Assembly: GCF_900110375.1 (NCBI RefSeq)
Contig: NZ_FODN01000004.1
Span: 62,001-126,000 of the forward strand
DNA from: Flavobacterium sinopsychrotolerans
GTDB taxonomy: Bacteria; Bacteroidota; Bacteroidia; Flavobacteriales; Flavobacteriaceae
Length of the DNA: 64,000 nt
Reading direction: 5' to 3'
In this document: in pieces, positions 53,041 through 62,197 of the stretch
Layout: each line of letters begins with the position of its first letter
Numbering within the stretch: the first letter of the stretch is position 1
Translations under genes and position numbers: made by a program
Notes under the pieces: model-generated
The model's database searches: none
Told to the model about the DNA's origin: nothing
Seen by the model: only the letters and a program-made list of their open reading frames with translations

Positions 53041-54090
53041 TTAAATACTTTCCAGAATTTCTTTCCGTTTTATCTTTCCGTTTTCGGTTTCAGTAAATTT
53101 TTCTACATAAAAAATTTCTTTTGGTTTTTCATATTTGTCTAAATCCTCAAAAATGTTCTCATCTAATGATTGATTTTTACCTTCTATTATCAATACTAAT
53201 TTTTCGCCAAGATCAGAGTCTTCTACTCCGGTTACAAAAAATCTTGAATGAATTTTATGGGATAATTTAGCCTCTATTTTCTCTGGAATTAATTTGATTC
53301 CACCACTATTTATCACGTTATCCATTCGTCCTAAAAATACAAATTGGTTTTCACCTACAAGTTCTACTAAATCATTGGTGACAATAACTTCATCTGAAAT
53401 TGCTGGTGCATCAATCACCAGACAATTTCTTTGGTCTTTATCTATTTTAATATTAGGCAAAACTGAGAAAGCCGTCTCCCCTATTTCTTTTGCAGCGATA
53501 TGAGTAATTGTTTCCGTCATCCCGTAGGTTTCATAGACCTTCGTTTTCAATTTAGAAAGCTCATTTTCAAGTACAGTACTCATTTTAGCTCCTCCGATAA
53601 TTAACTTTTTAACATTTTTTAATGCAGTTAAAGAATTTTGAGCTTGTAAAGGTACCATAGCTACAAAATCATATTTAGTGGTATCCTCTACTATAGGATT
53701 TGAACTTGGTGCCACAAAATCAATATCAAGACCTAGAATAAAGCTTCTCACAAACATCATTTTTCCAGCTATATATTTTGTTGGCAAACAATGTAATGCT
53801 TTGTCTCCCGGATTCAAATCAAAAAAATCACCCGTGGCAATTGCTGAATTGACCATTGCTTGTTTATCTATTCGGATCAATTTTGGAGTTCCTGTTGTAC
53901 CTGATGTATTCAATTCCAAATATGATTTGTTGTCAAACCAATCGAGTATAAAATCACCCACAGCTTTTTCAAACTCTTCACCTTCTTTGATAAAGCTATA
54001 AGCCACTTCATATAAATCATTTCGATTCAAATGAAACCCATTAATTTTAAAACGATTATGTATATTCTGGTATGTTACGGTATCAGTCAT
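53041..54090 (-). CDS. menE: AMP-binding enzyme, o-succinylbenzoate-CoA ligase (MenE-like)
   Basis: The 349-residue protein is a short member of the ANL adenylate-forming superfamily. It has the phosphate loop NTSGTTGTPK (61-70), KLIIGGAKMS, VYETYGMTETITHIA (about 187-201), the ribose-binding aspartate in FLGRMDNVINSGG and the catalytic lysine region ENGKIKRKEIL at the C-terminus. Shortness and sequence style fit the MenE enzymes of Bacteroidota, which activate o-succinylbenzoate in menaquinone synthesis. No other men gene is in the window, so the substrate is inferred. It follows the CPBP protease gene by 31 bp on the same strand. Confidence 0.85.
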   Translation of the reverse strand: MTDTVTYQNIHNRFKINGFHLNRNDLYEVAYSFIKEGEEFEKAVGDFILDWFDNKSYLELNTSGTTGTPKLIRIDKQAMVNSAIATGDFFDLNPGDKALHCLPTKYIAGKMMFVRSFILGLDIDFVAPSSNPIVEDTTKYDFVAMVPLQAQNSLTALKNVKKLIIGGAKMSTVLENELSKLKTKVYETYGMTETITHIAAKEIGETAFSVLPNIKIDKDQRNCLVIDAPAISDEVIVTNDLVELVGENQFVFLGRMDNVINSGGIKLIPEKIEAKLSHKIHSRFFVTGVEDSDLGEKLVLIIEGKNQSLDENIFEDLDKYEKPKEIFYVEKFTETENGKIKRKEILESI

Positions 54091-54121
54091 GATTTAGTTA
54101 ATTTTAAAATTATTGAAAAGG

Positions 54122-55042
54122 TTATCTTACTTGGATTTTTCCAGTTAATTTTTCTTTCCAGTTGGTCCAGTTGTATTTTTTACTAAAGATAAATAAAAGT
54201 ATTGGGTAAATTATAACAACTGGAAGAATAACATCTAATCCTGCTGAGGGATCTGAAATATCCTTAAAAATAGAATGAGTCTGAAAAGCGGACCAATCTG
54301 AAGTTACAAGCAAAGCTCCAATCAAATTATTAGCGGCATGAAATCCCAAAGCAAGTTCCATTCCCTCATCCATAAGTGTAATGATTCCTAGAAACAATCC
54401 GGTTCCGATGTAATAAACCAAAATTATAGGACCAATTTTAGCAACTTCAGGATTATACCAATGCATTCCACCAAAAATAAGAGAAGTCATTAGTAGCGGA
54501 AACCATTTGTTTTTAGCAAGATTAGCAAATCCCTGCATCAAATAGCCCCTGAAAATATATTCTTCGGAACTGGTTTGAATAGGAATAAGTACTATCCCGA
54601 TTAAAGCCAAAATAGCAAATGGAACAGGTTTAAAATTGATTACAAAATCACTTGGGTTATAATAATAAAATAACAATGTGGATACAATTGTAAATGCGGC
54701 CCAAATCAAAAATGAAAATACAATTCGGTTCCAATCAACTTTATCCCGGGAAGTTGTTACGGAAAGTATCGTTTGATGGTGCAAATAACGCACTACCAAA
54801 ATGATGCCAAGCATAATAAAAACAAACGAAATCATGATCAAAAACAAAGTAAAGTTTGGTTCAAAAAAACGCATTATTGCCTCATTAGATGAAGGATAGG
54901 GTTTTCCGTTAACAAATGTTTCATAAAGTAACGTAACAAGAAGCGGAATCTGTCCCAACAATGAAGCGAAAATGATTATTACAGAACCTAAAATATACTT
55001 CCAAAACTTATTCTCTGATTTTAAACCTTGTTCTATAAACAT
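54122..55042 (-). CDS. CPBP family intramembrane glutamic endopeptidase
   Basis: The 306-residue membrane protein has about eight hydrophobic helices and the three CPBP/Abi motifs: EEYIFRG (Glu160, Glu161, Arg165), FGGMHW (His194) and GFHAANN (His234, Asn238). The family cleaves within membranes, as in Rce1 for prenylated proteins; bacterial targets include signal-like and bacteriocin-related peptides. The substrate here is unknown. It is transcribed ahead of menE. The order of this pair is seen in other Bacteroidota, though that is from memory. Confidence 0.92.
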   Translation of the reverse strand: MFIEQGLKSENKFWKYILGSVIIIFASLLGQIPLLVTLLYETFVNGKPYPSSNEAIMRFFEPNFTLFLIMISFVFIMLGIILVVRYLHHQTILSVTTSRDKVDWNRIVFSFLIWAAFTIVSTLLFYYYNPSDFVINFKPVPFAILALIGIVLIPIQTSSEEYIFRGYLMQGFANLAKNKWFPLLMTSLIFGGMHWYNPEVAKIGPIILVYYIGTGLFLGIITLMDEGMELALGFHAANNLIGALLVTSDWSAFQTHSIFKDISDPSAGLDVILPVVIIYPILLFIFSKKYNWTNWKEKLTGKIQVR

Positions 55043-55149
55043 GTATTTTTAGTTTAATTTTATACCTGATTAGTTTAACAAATGTTATTTTTGTTACACT
55101 CAAAATAATCCTTTCATCACAATTTGCATTAATCAAAATACAAAAAAAT

Positions 55150-55494
55150 ATGATACAAATATACCATAATTCCCGCTGCGGAAAATCTAGAAATTGTTTA
55201 GCACTTTTAGAAAATGCAGAAAAAGAGTTTGAAGTAATCAATTATTTGTCAAACCCTCCCTCTTTTGAAGAATTATCCAATATCATTCAAAAACTAAAAA
55301 TGAAACCTATTGAATTAGTTCGCCAGAAAGAAAAAATTTGGATAGAAAATTTTAAAGATCAGAAAATGAACGATGATCAAATTATCCAGGCAATGATATC
55401 TAATCCCATTCTGATTGAAAGACCTATAGTTATCACAGATAACAAAGCAATTATAGGACGAGATTTAGAAAAAGTAGCCGCTTTTATTTTATAA
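55150..55494 (+). CDS. ArsC-like thioredoxin-fold protein (arsenate reductase family)
   Basis: The 114-residue protein has the ArsC fold: the redox cysteine in HNSRCGKSRN (Cys10), then the family segment LLENAEKEFEVINYLSNPPS, and near the C-terminus NPILIERPIVI followed by IGRDLEKV. E. coli-type ArsC reduces arsenate with glutaredoxin; related YffB/Spx proteins have other jobs. No ars operon genes (efflux pump or repressor) are nearby, so arsenic resistance is unproven. It diverges from the CPBP gene, 107 bp away. Confidence 0.88.
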   Translation: MIQIYHNSRCGKSRNCLALLENAEKEFEVINYLSNPPSFEELSNIIQKLKMKPIELVRQKEKIWIENFKDQKMNDDQIIQAMISNPILIERPIVITDNKAIIGRDLEKVAAFIL

Positions 55495-55528
55495 AAACTT
55501 ACTTTTTTAATTAACATTAATTTGTGAT

Positions 55529-55557
55529 TTGTAGTATTAAACCAAATCCTACTTTTG
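55529..55557 (+). promoter_or_regulatory. Consensus promoter TTG-N18-TACTTTTG for the TonB-linked outer-membrane protein gene
   Basis: TACTTTTG (55550-55557) is preceded by TTG (55529-55531) at 18 bp. The ATG at 55591 follows 33 bp downstream, which argues against a frame start at 55555, since this lies inside the element. Confidence 0.75.
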
Positions 55558-55590
55558 CAATCTAAAAGTTGTAACCAAAGTTTTTTTAAA

Positions 55591-58041
55591 ATGAAAAAAA
55601 TAAAATCTGTTTTAATTCTTGTTATCTTTTTTAATGCCCTATTCAGTTTTGCTCAAGAAGCTCCAAGCCAAAAAATTAAAATTACTGGTAAAGTAATTGA
55701 AAAAATTAGCAAACAGCCGCTTGAATATGCAACAATTACTTTTTTGATTCCAAACAATCCAAAACCAGTAGCCGGAGGAATTACAAACCCAAAAGGAGAA
55801 TTTAGTATTGATATTAAGCCAGGTATTTACGATATTAAAATTGAGTTTATATCTTTTAAAGTGAATGAAATAAAACAAAAAAACCTGCAGGAAAGCACTA
55901 GTTTAGGCTTAATTAGTTTAGAAGAAGATGCCAATCAATTGAATGAGGTTATTATTCGCTCTGAAAAAACGACAGTTGAAATTAAATTAGACAAAAAAGT
56001 ATATAATGTTGGTAGCGACCTTATGGTAAAAGGAGGAACTGTAAGCGATGTTTTGGATAATATCCCGTCTGTTTCCGTTGATGTTGAAGGAAACGTAAGC
56101 CTTCGCGGAAATGAAAACGTAAGAGTACTTATTGACGGAAAACCATCGAATGCCATTAATATTGCTGAAGCGTTACGATTAATTCCAGCCGACGCAATTG
56201 AAAAGGTAGAAGTTATTACCAATCCATCTGCACGATATGATGCTGAAGGTGGTGGTGGTTTATTAAATATTATCTTGAAAAAAGGTAAAAATCAAGGTTT
56301 AAACGGAACTTTTATAGCGTCTACTGGCTATCCTGAAAATTATGGTTTAAGTGGTACCCTAAATTACAAGTCAAAAAACTTCAATCTTTTTACTACTCAA
56401 GGATATAATGATCGTAGTAATCCTGGAAATGCATTTACAGATTCAAGATATTTAAATGCTGATAATACGACCAAAAATTATGTAAATGAAACCAGAGAGA
56501 ACGAAAGAGACAATAAAGGATATAATGGAAACTTTGGAATGGAATGGTATCTAAGCGAAACTCTTTCATGGTCTAATACCTTCAACTACCGAAAAAGTAA
56601 TGGAGATAATATTGATAATGTTTTTCAAAATTATTATGATTCAGGCTTTAATTATGATTATTCCCGTAATCGTATCAATGCCGAAAACAGCGACAGTGAA
56701 AACGTAGAATTTGCAACAAACTTCACAAAGAAATTTAAAAAAGACGGTCATAAATTAACAATTGACGGTTCGTTCTCTACTAATGATGACATCAATGAGG
56801 CTTTAATTACGGACAAAGCCACAAATACAAATGTGGTAAAATTTGATAACACCATCAACAATCAAACTCAAAGCAGAAATTTACTTCAAATGGATTATGT
56901 TTTGCCTTTTGGGAAATCAAGCCAGTTTGAAGCAGGATATCGTGGTGATTTCTCAGAATTGACTACCGATTACCAAGTAGAAAATGATGGAGTAATCAAT
57001 AAAAATTTTACCAACACATTAGAATACAAAGAGAAAGTAAATGCAATTTATACCCAATATGGTGTAAAAATCAATAAATTCTCAGCGTTATTTGGATTGC
57101 GTTTTGAAGACTCAAACATTGACATCAACCAATTAGCTACAAATGATTTCAATAATAAAAAATACAACAACTTTTTCCCAAGTGCGTTTTTCACTTATGA
57201 AATCTCAGACGAAAGTAGCGCATCTGTAAGTTACAGCCGTAGGATCCAAAGACCACGAGGAAGAATGTTAAATCCGTTCAGCAACTTGTCCAGTAACATC
57301 AATATTTTTGTTGGAAATCCAGATTTAGATCCAGCATTTTCTGATGCAATTGATTTTGGTTACATCAAAAGATGGGAGAAATTAACCTTTAATACTTCGT
57401 TATACGTAAATAAAACAACGGATGTTTTTCAATTTGCTAGAAGAGAATCAGGTGATTTTGCTAACGGAACTCCTATAATTATTAGTTCTCCAATCAACTT
57501 GGCTACTGAATACAGAGCAGGATTTGAATTCACGTTAAATTATTCTCCATTCAAATGGTGGAAATTGAACGGAAATTTCAATTTCTTCAGAAACGAAACA
57601 CAAGGAAACTATGTTTATACTGATTTTAATAATAACGAAATAACACAAAATTTTGACAATACGGCGACTTCTTGGTTTACCAGAATAACCTCTAAAATTA
57701 CATTACCGTACAAAATTGACTGGCAAACTAACGCAACCTATAATGGCCCACAAAACAGTGCTCAAGGTAGAAGTTTAGGGGTTTTTGGTGCCAACTTAGC
57801 GTTCAGTAAAGACATTTTAAAAGACAAAGGAACACTTTCATTCAACATCAGCGATGTTTTCAATTCAAGAAAAAGAAACATGGAAACGTATCTTCCAGGT
57901 GTCGTAAGTTCTTACAGTGAAATGCAATGGAGAGAAAGACAGTTTAATTTATCATTCACATATCGTTTCAACAAACCTAAAAACGAAAGAGAACAACCTA
58001 AGCGAAATCAAGGTGATAACGAAGGTGACTTTCAAGGATAA
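55591..58041 (+). CDS. TonB-dependent outer-membrane receptor with carboxypeptidase-like domain
   Basis: From the ATG at 55591 the product has 816 residues. It has a signal peptide (MKKIKSVLILVIFFNALFSFA), a carboxypeptidase regulatory-like domain (about 28-120; ITGKVIEKISKQPLEYATITF, GGITNPKGEFSIDIKPGIYDIKIEF), a plug-like segment with VLDNIPSVSVDVEGNVSLRGNENVRVLIDGKPS, and a large beta-barrel. It belongs to the outer membrane beta-barrel family common in Bacteroidota. The segment that usually holds the TonB box is replaced by QLNEVIIRSEKT. No SusD-like lipoprotein gene is adjacent, so a glycan or siderophore role cannot be assigned. The C-terminus is acidic and basic rather than the usual aromatic strand. 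Confidence 0.92.
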   Translation: MKKIKSVLILVIFFNALFSFAQEAPSQKIKITGKVIEKISKQPLEYATITFLIPNNPKPVAGGITNPKGEFSIDIKPGIYDIKIEFISFKVNEIKQKNLQESTSLGLISLEEDANQLNEVIIRSEKTTVEIKLDKKVYNVGSDLMVKGGTVSDVLDNIPSVSVDVEGNVSLRGNENVRVLIDGKPSNAINIAEALRLIPADAIEKVEVITNPSARYDAEGGGGLLNIILKKGKNQGLNGTFIASTGYPENYGLSGTLNYKSKNFNLFTTQGYNDRSNPGNAFTDSRYLNADNTTKNYVNETRENERDNKGYNGNFGMEWYLSETLSWSNTFNYRKSNGDNIDNVFQNYYDSGFNYDYSRNRINAENSDSENVEFATNFTKKFKKDGHKLTIDGSFSTNDDINEALITDKATNTNVVKFDNTINNQTQSRNLLQMDYVLPFGKSSQFEAGYRGDFSELTTDYQVENDGVINKNFTNTLEYKEKVNAIYTQYGVKINKFSALFGLRFEDSNIDINQLATNDFNNKKYNNFFPSAFFTYEISDESSASVSYSRRIQRPRGRMLNPFSNLSSNINIFVGNPDLDPAFSDAIDFGYIKRWEKLTFNTSLYVNKTTDVFQFARRESGDFANGTPIIISSPINLATEYRAGFEFTLNYSPFKWWKLNGNFNFFRNETQGNYVYTDFNNNEITQNFDNTATSWFTRITSKITLPYKIDWQTNATYNGPQNSAQGRSLGVFGANLAFSKDILKDKGTLSFNISDVFNSRKRNMETYLPGVVSSYSEMQWRERQFNLSFTYRFNKPKNEREQPKRNQGDNEGDFQG

Positions 58042-58049
58042 CAAAAAAT

Positions 58050-58075
58050 GGACTCATGAAAATGGGTCCTTTTTT
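58050..58075 (+). terminator. Intrinsic terminator with GAAA loop after the receptor gene
   Basis: GGACTCAT (58050-58057) pairs with ATGGGTCC (58062-58069), one G-T wobble, around a GAAA loop, and a T-run follows. It starts 8 bp past the receptor stop codon. Confidence 0.85.
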
Positions 58076-58127
58076 ATTTTCAGAAACTGTTTGCAGTACA
58101 TTTGAAAACTATTAGACATAAAAAAAA

Positions 58128-58147
58128 GGGCCCATGAAAATGAGTCC
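58128..58147 (-). terminator. Second GAAA-loop hairpin, probable terminator of the small membrane protein gene
   Basis: GGGCCCAT (58128-58135) pairs with ATGAGTCC (58140-58147), with one mismatch and one wobble, around GAAA. It closely resembles the hairpin 70 bp to its left. A T-run flanks it on both strands, so it may act in either direction. Confidence 0.65.
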
Positions 58148-58168
58148 TTTTTTTATTTAACAAACAGA

Positions 58169-58333
58169 TTAAACTGATTGTTCTTTCTTTGCTTTTCTTT
58201 CTTTATACATTTCCCATAGAGCACCGCCAATCCAATATTGAACGAAACCTACAAGAAAAAACATTAACCAAAATCCTATAGTAAGAATGGTTAAGAAAAG
58301 TAAAAAGCCTAAATACTGTGAAAATTCAAACAT
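58169..58333 (-). CDS. Small membrane protein of unknown function
   Basis: From the ATG at 58333 the product has 54 residues: MFEFSQYLGFLLFLTILTIG at the N-terminus, a second hydrophobic stretch containing GFWLMFFLVGFVQYWIGG, then a basic tail WEMYKERKAKKEQSV. It probably crosses the inner membrane twice with the tail in the cytoplasm. The frame is open for 10 codons upstream to 58363, but a consensus promoter at 58361-58391 overlaps that start and supports 58333. I recognise no family. Confidence 0.7.
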   Translation of the reverse strand: MFEFSQYLGFLLFLTILTIGFWLMFFLVGFVQYWIGGALWEMYKERKAKKEQSV

Positions 58334-58360
58334 GTTTTCCGGAATTTTTGAATGTAGCCA

Positions 58361-58391
58361 CAAATGTATGTTTAATTCCTTTTCTTACCAA
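58361..58391 (-). promoter_or_regulatory. Consensus promoter TTG-N20-TACATTTG for the small membrane protein gene
   Basis: On the minus strand TACATTTG (58361-58368) is preceded by TTG (58389-58391) at 20 bp. The leader to the ATG at 58333 is about 20-25 bases. Confidence 0.75.
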
Positions 58392-58442
58392 TAAAAAACC
58401 ATAAAAACTATCAATCAATTTTTATAAAAAAGGAATTATCCG

Positions 58443-58450
58443 TATTTTTG
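58443..58450 (+). promoter_or_regulatory. -7 promoter element TATTTTTG for fumC
   Basis: A perfect TAnnTTTG match lies 133 bp before the fumC ATG, just upstream of repeat copy B. No TTG stands at 17-23 bp. If it is used, the repeat is part of the fumC leader. Confidence 0.45.
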
Positions 58451-58462
58451 AGCTCAGAATTT

Positions 58463-58541
58463 GGAGCTGTTTCCCGCTGTTCACTCGAATCTTTTCTTTT
58501 TGAAAGCAAAAAGAAAAGGATTTCCGTTACCATCGGGGCTA
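58463..58541 (-). repeat. Copy B of the degenerate intergenic repeat
   Basis: On the minus strand the segment runs from TAGCCCCGATGGTAACGG to AGCGGGAAACAGCTCC. Its centre is a perfect 11-bp hairpin, CTTTTCTTTTT (58491-58501) with 58508-58518, around GAAAGC. The ends match copies A (27839-27911) and C (13148-13291). Confidence 0.78.
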
Positions 58542-58583
58542 AAAACCCATTAAACTACATAATTACTTATAAATAACAACAAA

Positions 58584-59981
58584 ATGAAATTCAGAATAGA
58601 AAAAGACACCATGGGTGAAGTGCAGGTTCCAGCTGACAAATACTGGGGCGCACAAACAGAACGTTCAAGAAACAACTTCAAAATAGGTTCATCGGCTTCT
58701 ATGCCAAAGGAAATTATTGAAGGATTTGCATATCTTAAAAAAGCAGCGGCATATGCCAATTGTGATTTAGGAGTTTTACCTGCAGAAAAACGCGATGCCA
58801 TTGCTGCCGTTTGTGATGAAATTCTAGCTGGAAAATTAGATAACGAATTCCCATTGGTGATTTGGCAGACTGGTTCAGGGACGCAAAGTAACATGAACGT
58901 AAATGAAGTAGTTGCCAATCGTGCGCAAGTATTAAAAGGTTTCAACATTGGCGAAGGCGAACAATTCATTAAAGCCAATGACGATGTAAATAAATCACAA
59001 TCTTCAAATGACACGTTCCCAACAGGAATGCACATTGCGGCCTACAAAGCAGTTGTAGAAGTTACTATTCCCGGAGTTGAAAAATTAAGAGATACACTTC
59101 ATGCAAAAGCAATTGAATTCAACAATGTGGTAAAAATAGGTCGTACACATTTAATGGATGCTACTCCACTTACATTAGGACAGGAAATTTCAGGCTATGT
59201 AGCACAATTAAACTACGGTTTGAAAGCCGTCAAAAATACGTTGGCACACTTATCAGAAGTGGCTTTAGGAGGAACTGCAGTAGGAACTGGATTAAATACT
59301 CCAGAAGGATATGATGTAAAAGTAGCAGAATATATTGCTGAATTTACTGGACATCCATTTGTAACTGCCGAAAACAAATTTGAAGCACTAGCAGCACACG
59401 ATGCCATCGTAGAAACGCACGGTGCGTTAAAACAGCTGGCAGTTTCATTGAATAAAATTGCCAATGATGTACGTATGTTAGCTTCTGGACCACGTTCAGG
59501 AATTGGAGAAATCCTTATTCCAGAAAATGAGCCTGGATCTTCTATCATGCCTGGAAAAGTAAATCCAACGCAATGTGAAGCATTGACAATGGTTTGCGCA
59601 CAAGTTATGGGGAATGATGTTGCAATCTCTGTTGGAGGAATGCAAGGACATTATGAATTGAATGTTTTCAAACCGCTAATGGCAGCAAATTTCTTGCAAT
59701 CAGCGAGATTACTTGGTGACGCTTGTATGTCTTTTGACGAACATTGCGCACAAGGTATTGCACCTAACTACAAACGAATCAAAGAATTGGTTGACAATTC
59801 ATTAATGTTAGTTACGGCTTTGAATACTAAAATTGGCTATTACAAATCAGCTGAAATTGCTCAAACAGCACATAAAAACGGAACAACATTGAAAGAAGAA
59901 GCAGTACGTTTAGGATACGTGACTCCAGAAGATTTTGATGCTTGGGTTAAACCAGAAGATATGGTAGGAAGCTTAAAATAA
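58584..59981 (+). CDS. fumC: Class II fumarate hydratase
   Basis: The 465-residue enzyme interconverts fumarate and malate in the citric acid cycle without an iron-sulfur cluster. It opens with [30 protein letters not shown], has [41 protein letters not shown], and the superfamily signature [11 protein letters not shown] with Ser319, Ser320 and Lys325. The length is normal. It is a single gene behind repeat copy B and ends at a strong bidirectional terminator. Confidence 0.97.
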   Translation: MKFRIEKDTMGEVQVPADKYWGAQTERSRNNFKIGSSASMPKEIIEGFAYLKKAAAYANCDLGVLPAEKRDAIAAVCDEILAGKLDNEFPLVIWQTGSGTQSNMNVNEVVANRAQVLKGFNIGEGEQFIKANDDVNKSQSSNDTFPTGMHIAAYKAVVEVTIPGVEKLRDTLHAKAIEFNNVVKIGRTHLMDATPLTLGQEISGYVAQLNYGLKAVKNTLAHLSEVALGGTAVGTGLNTPEGYDVKVAEYIAEFTGHPFVTAENKFEALAAHDAIVETHGALKQLAVSLNKIANDVRMLASGPRSGIGEILIPENEPGSSIMPGKVNPTQCEALTMVCAQVMGNDVAISVGGMQGHYELNVFKPLMAANFLQSARLLGDACMSFDEHCAQGIAPNYKRIKELVDNSLMLVTALNTKIGYYKSAEIAQTAHKNGTTLKEEAVRLGYVTPEDFDAWVKPEDMVGSLK

Positions 59982-60029
59982 TTAAATATCAATGATGAAT
60001 TTTTAATTATTAATATTAAGTTATAAATT

Positions 60030-60064
60030 AATAATCCTGCAACGTTAAACATTGCAGGATTATT
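60030..60064. terminator. Bidirectional terminator between fumC and the luciferase-like gene
   Basis: A perfect 13-bp stem AATAATCCTGCAA (60030-60042) with 60052-60064 closes a 9-base loop and is followed by T-rich sequence. The genes on both sides converge on it. Confidence 0.85.
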
Positions 60065-60087
60065 TTATTTTTAAAAGTTACGAAATA

Positions 60088-61089
60088 CTACTCTATTGTA
60101 TCTATCACTTCCTTCATGATTCGAATGCTTTTCAATTTATCGTCATGATCAAAAATTGGACTGGTAATCATCAATTCATCAATTTGTGTATATTCGATAA
60201 ATTGCTTCAATTCTGTTTTCAATTTCTTTTTGCTTCCTACAAATGAACAAGCAGTCATTTGATTGACATGAAAATGCTCTTCTTCGCTCATAATTCCATC
60301 TAATGAATCAACTGGCGGCTGTAATGGTTTTCTATCATTCCGAATCAGATTCAGAAACATTTGAGTCAAACTAGTCGACAATTTTTCGGCTTCTTCATCG
60401 GTATCAGCAGCTATTGCATTTACACAAGCCATCGTTTTGGGTTGGTCTAAATATTCCGAAGGCTCAAAATTATCTCGGTAAAACTGAAATGCCTGATGCA
60501 TCTGTTTTGGTGCAAAATGTCCCGCAAAGGCATACGGCAATCCATTGGCAGCAGCTAAAGCTGCACTATCCATACTGGAACCTAAGATCCAAATGGGAAC
60601 ATTCGTTCCTTCGGCAGGAAAAGCTCGCACTTTTGCAGTAGCATTATCCTCCGAGAAAAATTCCTGTAGTGCGGCAACATTTTGAGGAAATCGCTGCGAT
60701 TGCTCGAAGAAATCTTTCCGAATCGCTTGTGCAGTTAATCCATCCGTTCCCGGCGCTCTTCCTAATCCTAAATCGATCCGGTTGGGATACAGTATTTCAA
60801 GAGTACCAAATTGCTCTGCAATAATTAGCGGCGCATGATTGGGCAACATGATACCACCAGAACCTACACGAATATTTTGCGTTTGACTAGCAATATAACC
60901 AATCAAAACAACCGTTGCCGTACTGGCTACATGAGCCATATTATGATGTTCGGCTAGCCAAAATCTTTTGTAACCTAAACTATCGGCTAGTTTAGCAAGT
61001 GCAGTTGTCTTTTGAAATGTTTCGTTTGCATTGCTATCTTGAGTAATTATCGCTAATTCTAATATAGAAATTGGAATATTTTTAGTCAT
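60088..61089 (-). CDS. LLM class flavin-dependent oxidoreductase (luciferase-like)
   Basis: From the ATG at 61089 the product has 333 residues. It is a luciferase-like monooxygenase TIM barrel: AKLADSLGYKRFWLAEHHNM near the N-terminus, VGSGGIMLPNHAPLIIAEQFGTLEILYPNRIDLGLGRAPGTD, and PIWILGSSMDSAALAAANGLPYAFAGHFAP. These motifs match the MsnO8/YhbW-type subgroup. It would use reduced flavin and oxygen on an unknown substrate. A TAATTTTG element (61110-61117) lies 20 bp before this start; a TTG four codons upstream is less likely. Confidence 0.92.
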   Translation of the reverse strand: MTKNIPISILELAIITQDSNANETFQKTTALAKLADSLGYKRFWLAEHHNMAHVASTATVVLIGYIASQTQNIRVGSGGIMLPNHAPLIIAEQFGTLEILYPNRIDLGLGRAPGTDGLTAQAIRKDFFEQSQRFPQNVAALQEFFSEDNATAKVRAFPAEGTNVPIWILGSSMDSAALAAANGLPYAFAGHFAPKQMHQAFQFYRDNFEPSEYLDQPKTMACVNAIAADTDEEAEKLSTSLTQMFLNLIRNDRKPLQPPVDSLDGIMSEEEHFHVNQMTACSFVGSKKKLKTELKQFIEYTQIDELMITSPIFDHDDKLKSIRIMKEVIDTIE

Positions 61090-61109
61090 TATAAATTTCA
61101 AATTTTAAA

Positions 61110-61117
61110 CAAAATTA
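61110..61117 (-). promoter_or_regulatory. -7 promoter element TAATTTTG for the luciferase-like gene
   Basis: A perfect TAnnTTTG match on the minus strand lies 20 bp before the ATG at 61089. A properly spaced TTG is absent. Confidence 0.45.
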
Positions 61118-61239
61118 GACAATTACAAGAGCTCCTTAAATTATTAGGTGTTAATTCATTTATAATATTTAATACCATCCAAAAATTGGAATATAAATTT
61201 GATAAAAAAAAGGTTTCCCAAATATCAGGATAAAGCATA

Positions 61240-61280
61240 AAAAATCCCGTCTCTATAACTATAATGGAGACGGGATTTTT
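61240..61280 (-). terminator. Intrinsic terminator of the DUF2911 gene
   Basis: A perfect 14-bp stem (61240-61253 with 61267-61280) containing ATCCCGTCTC closes a 13-base loop; on the minus strand it ends in a T-run 21 bp past the stop codon. Confidence 0.88.
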
Positions 61281-61300
61281 TTGTAAAACAGTGTGGCTAA

Positions 61301-62146
61301 TTAGTTCTTACTCCATTCTGCAATACTGTCTTTATTCATTTTTACGTAGTCTTGGTTTTTCGCAATTTCAGCTGCTGCAAGAGATAATTTTGCAGTTTCG
61401 ATTGCTCCTTTTTTATCACCAAGTTTAGCCTGAATTAACGATTTCAATCTGTTATACCAAAACGGTTTGTCTTTAGACATATCCAACGCTTTGTTTACAT
61501 AAACTAACGCTTTTGCATTATCACCATTCGATTGAAACAAAAATTGAGCAGCAGAAAAATAATCTGCTCCAGTAGGTCCTGCTAATGCTTTCTCAATATT
61601 CGCAGTTGCTTTTTGTTGTGTAGGCACTTCAAATTTTACTGCTGCATAGGAGTTCTCCCAGTATATTTCTAAAAAGGCAAAATTGTTGTCTAATCCACTA
61701 ATTCCAATAGTAAATGTTTCCACACTTCTATTTAAAGTTTCTGGTTTAACAGTAGCTCTAAGGGCTACATTTTCTTCTTTCCATTCTTCTGGATTACCCC
61801 AGTTATCAGTAGTTTTATAAAAAATTATTTCCCAGCTTTCTATTTTTGGAATCGTATACAACGAATATTTTCCTTTTTTCAAGGTTTTACCATCAATAAC
61901 AACATCGTCGCTAAAAGATACAGTTGTATTTTCATTAGCTCCAGTTCTCCATACTTTTCCAAAAGGTATCAAATTTCCAAAAACAGCTCTTCCTCTTGCA
62001 CTTGGTCTTGAATAATTAATTTCTACATCTGTCAAACCTACTGCTTGCATGATTGTAGATTTTGGACTTGACTGAGGTGTTTTCACTTGTGCCTCAATGG
62101 TGAAATTTGCTATAATAATGGCAAATACAATGATTATTTTTTTCAT
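61301..62146 (-). CDS. DUF2911 protein with TPR-like C-terminal region
   Basis: From the ATG at 62146 the product has 281 residues, beginning with a signal peptide (MKKIIIVFAIIIANFTIEA). Residues about 25-170 fit DUF2911: VEINYSRPSARGRAVFG, PFGKVWRTGANENTTVSFSDDVVIDGK, and KGKYSLYTIPKIESWEIIF. The C-terminal 100 residues contain helical repeats resembling tetratricopeptides (NGDNAKALVYVNKALDMSKDKPFWYNRL, LGDKKGAIETAKLSLAAAE). The domain is common in Bacteroidota and has no established function. The promoter lies at the end of the upstream phosphatase gene. Confidence 0.9.
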   Translation of the reverse strand: MKKIIIVFAIIIANFTIEAQVKTPQSSPKSTIMQAVGLTDVEINYSRPSARGRAVFGNLIPFGKVWRTGANENTTVSFSDDVVIDGKTLKKGKYSLYTIPKIESWEIIFYKTTDNWGNPEEWKEENVALRATVKPETLNRSVETFTIGISGLDNNFAFLEIYWENSYAAVKFEVPTQQKATANIEKALAGPTGADYFSAAQFLFQSNGDNAKALVYVNKALDMSKDKPFWYNRLKSLIQAKLGDKKGAIETAKLSLAAAEIAKNQDYVKMNKDSIAEWSKN

Positions 62147-62167
62147 GTTATAATTTTTTATGATTTC

Positions 62168-62194
62168 CAAATTTACAAATTCAGTGGCTTTCAA
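62168..62194 (-). promoter_or_regulatory. Likely promoter TTG-N16-TAAATTTG for the DUF2911 gene
   Basis: TAAATTTG (minus strand, 62168-62175) lies 21 bp before the ATG at 62146. A TTG (62192-62194) is 16 bp further upstream, one base short of the usual range. It argues against an upstream extension to 62194. Confidence 0.55.
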
Positions 62195-62197
62195 ATG

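Noticed and set aside
55150..55494. Arsenic resistance operon
   Set aside because: Only an ArsC-like protein is present, with no efflux pump or ArsR-type repressor nearby.
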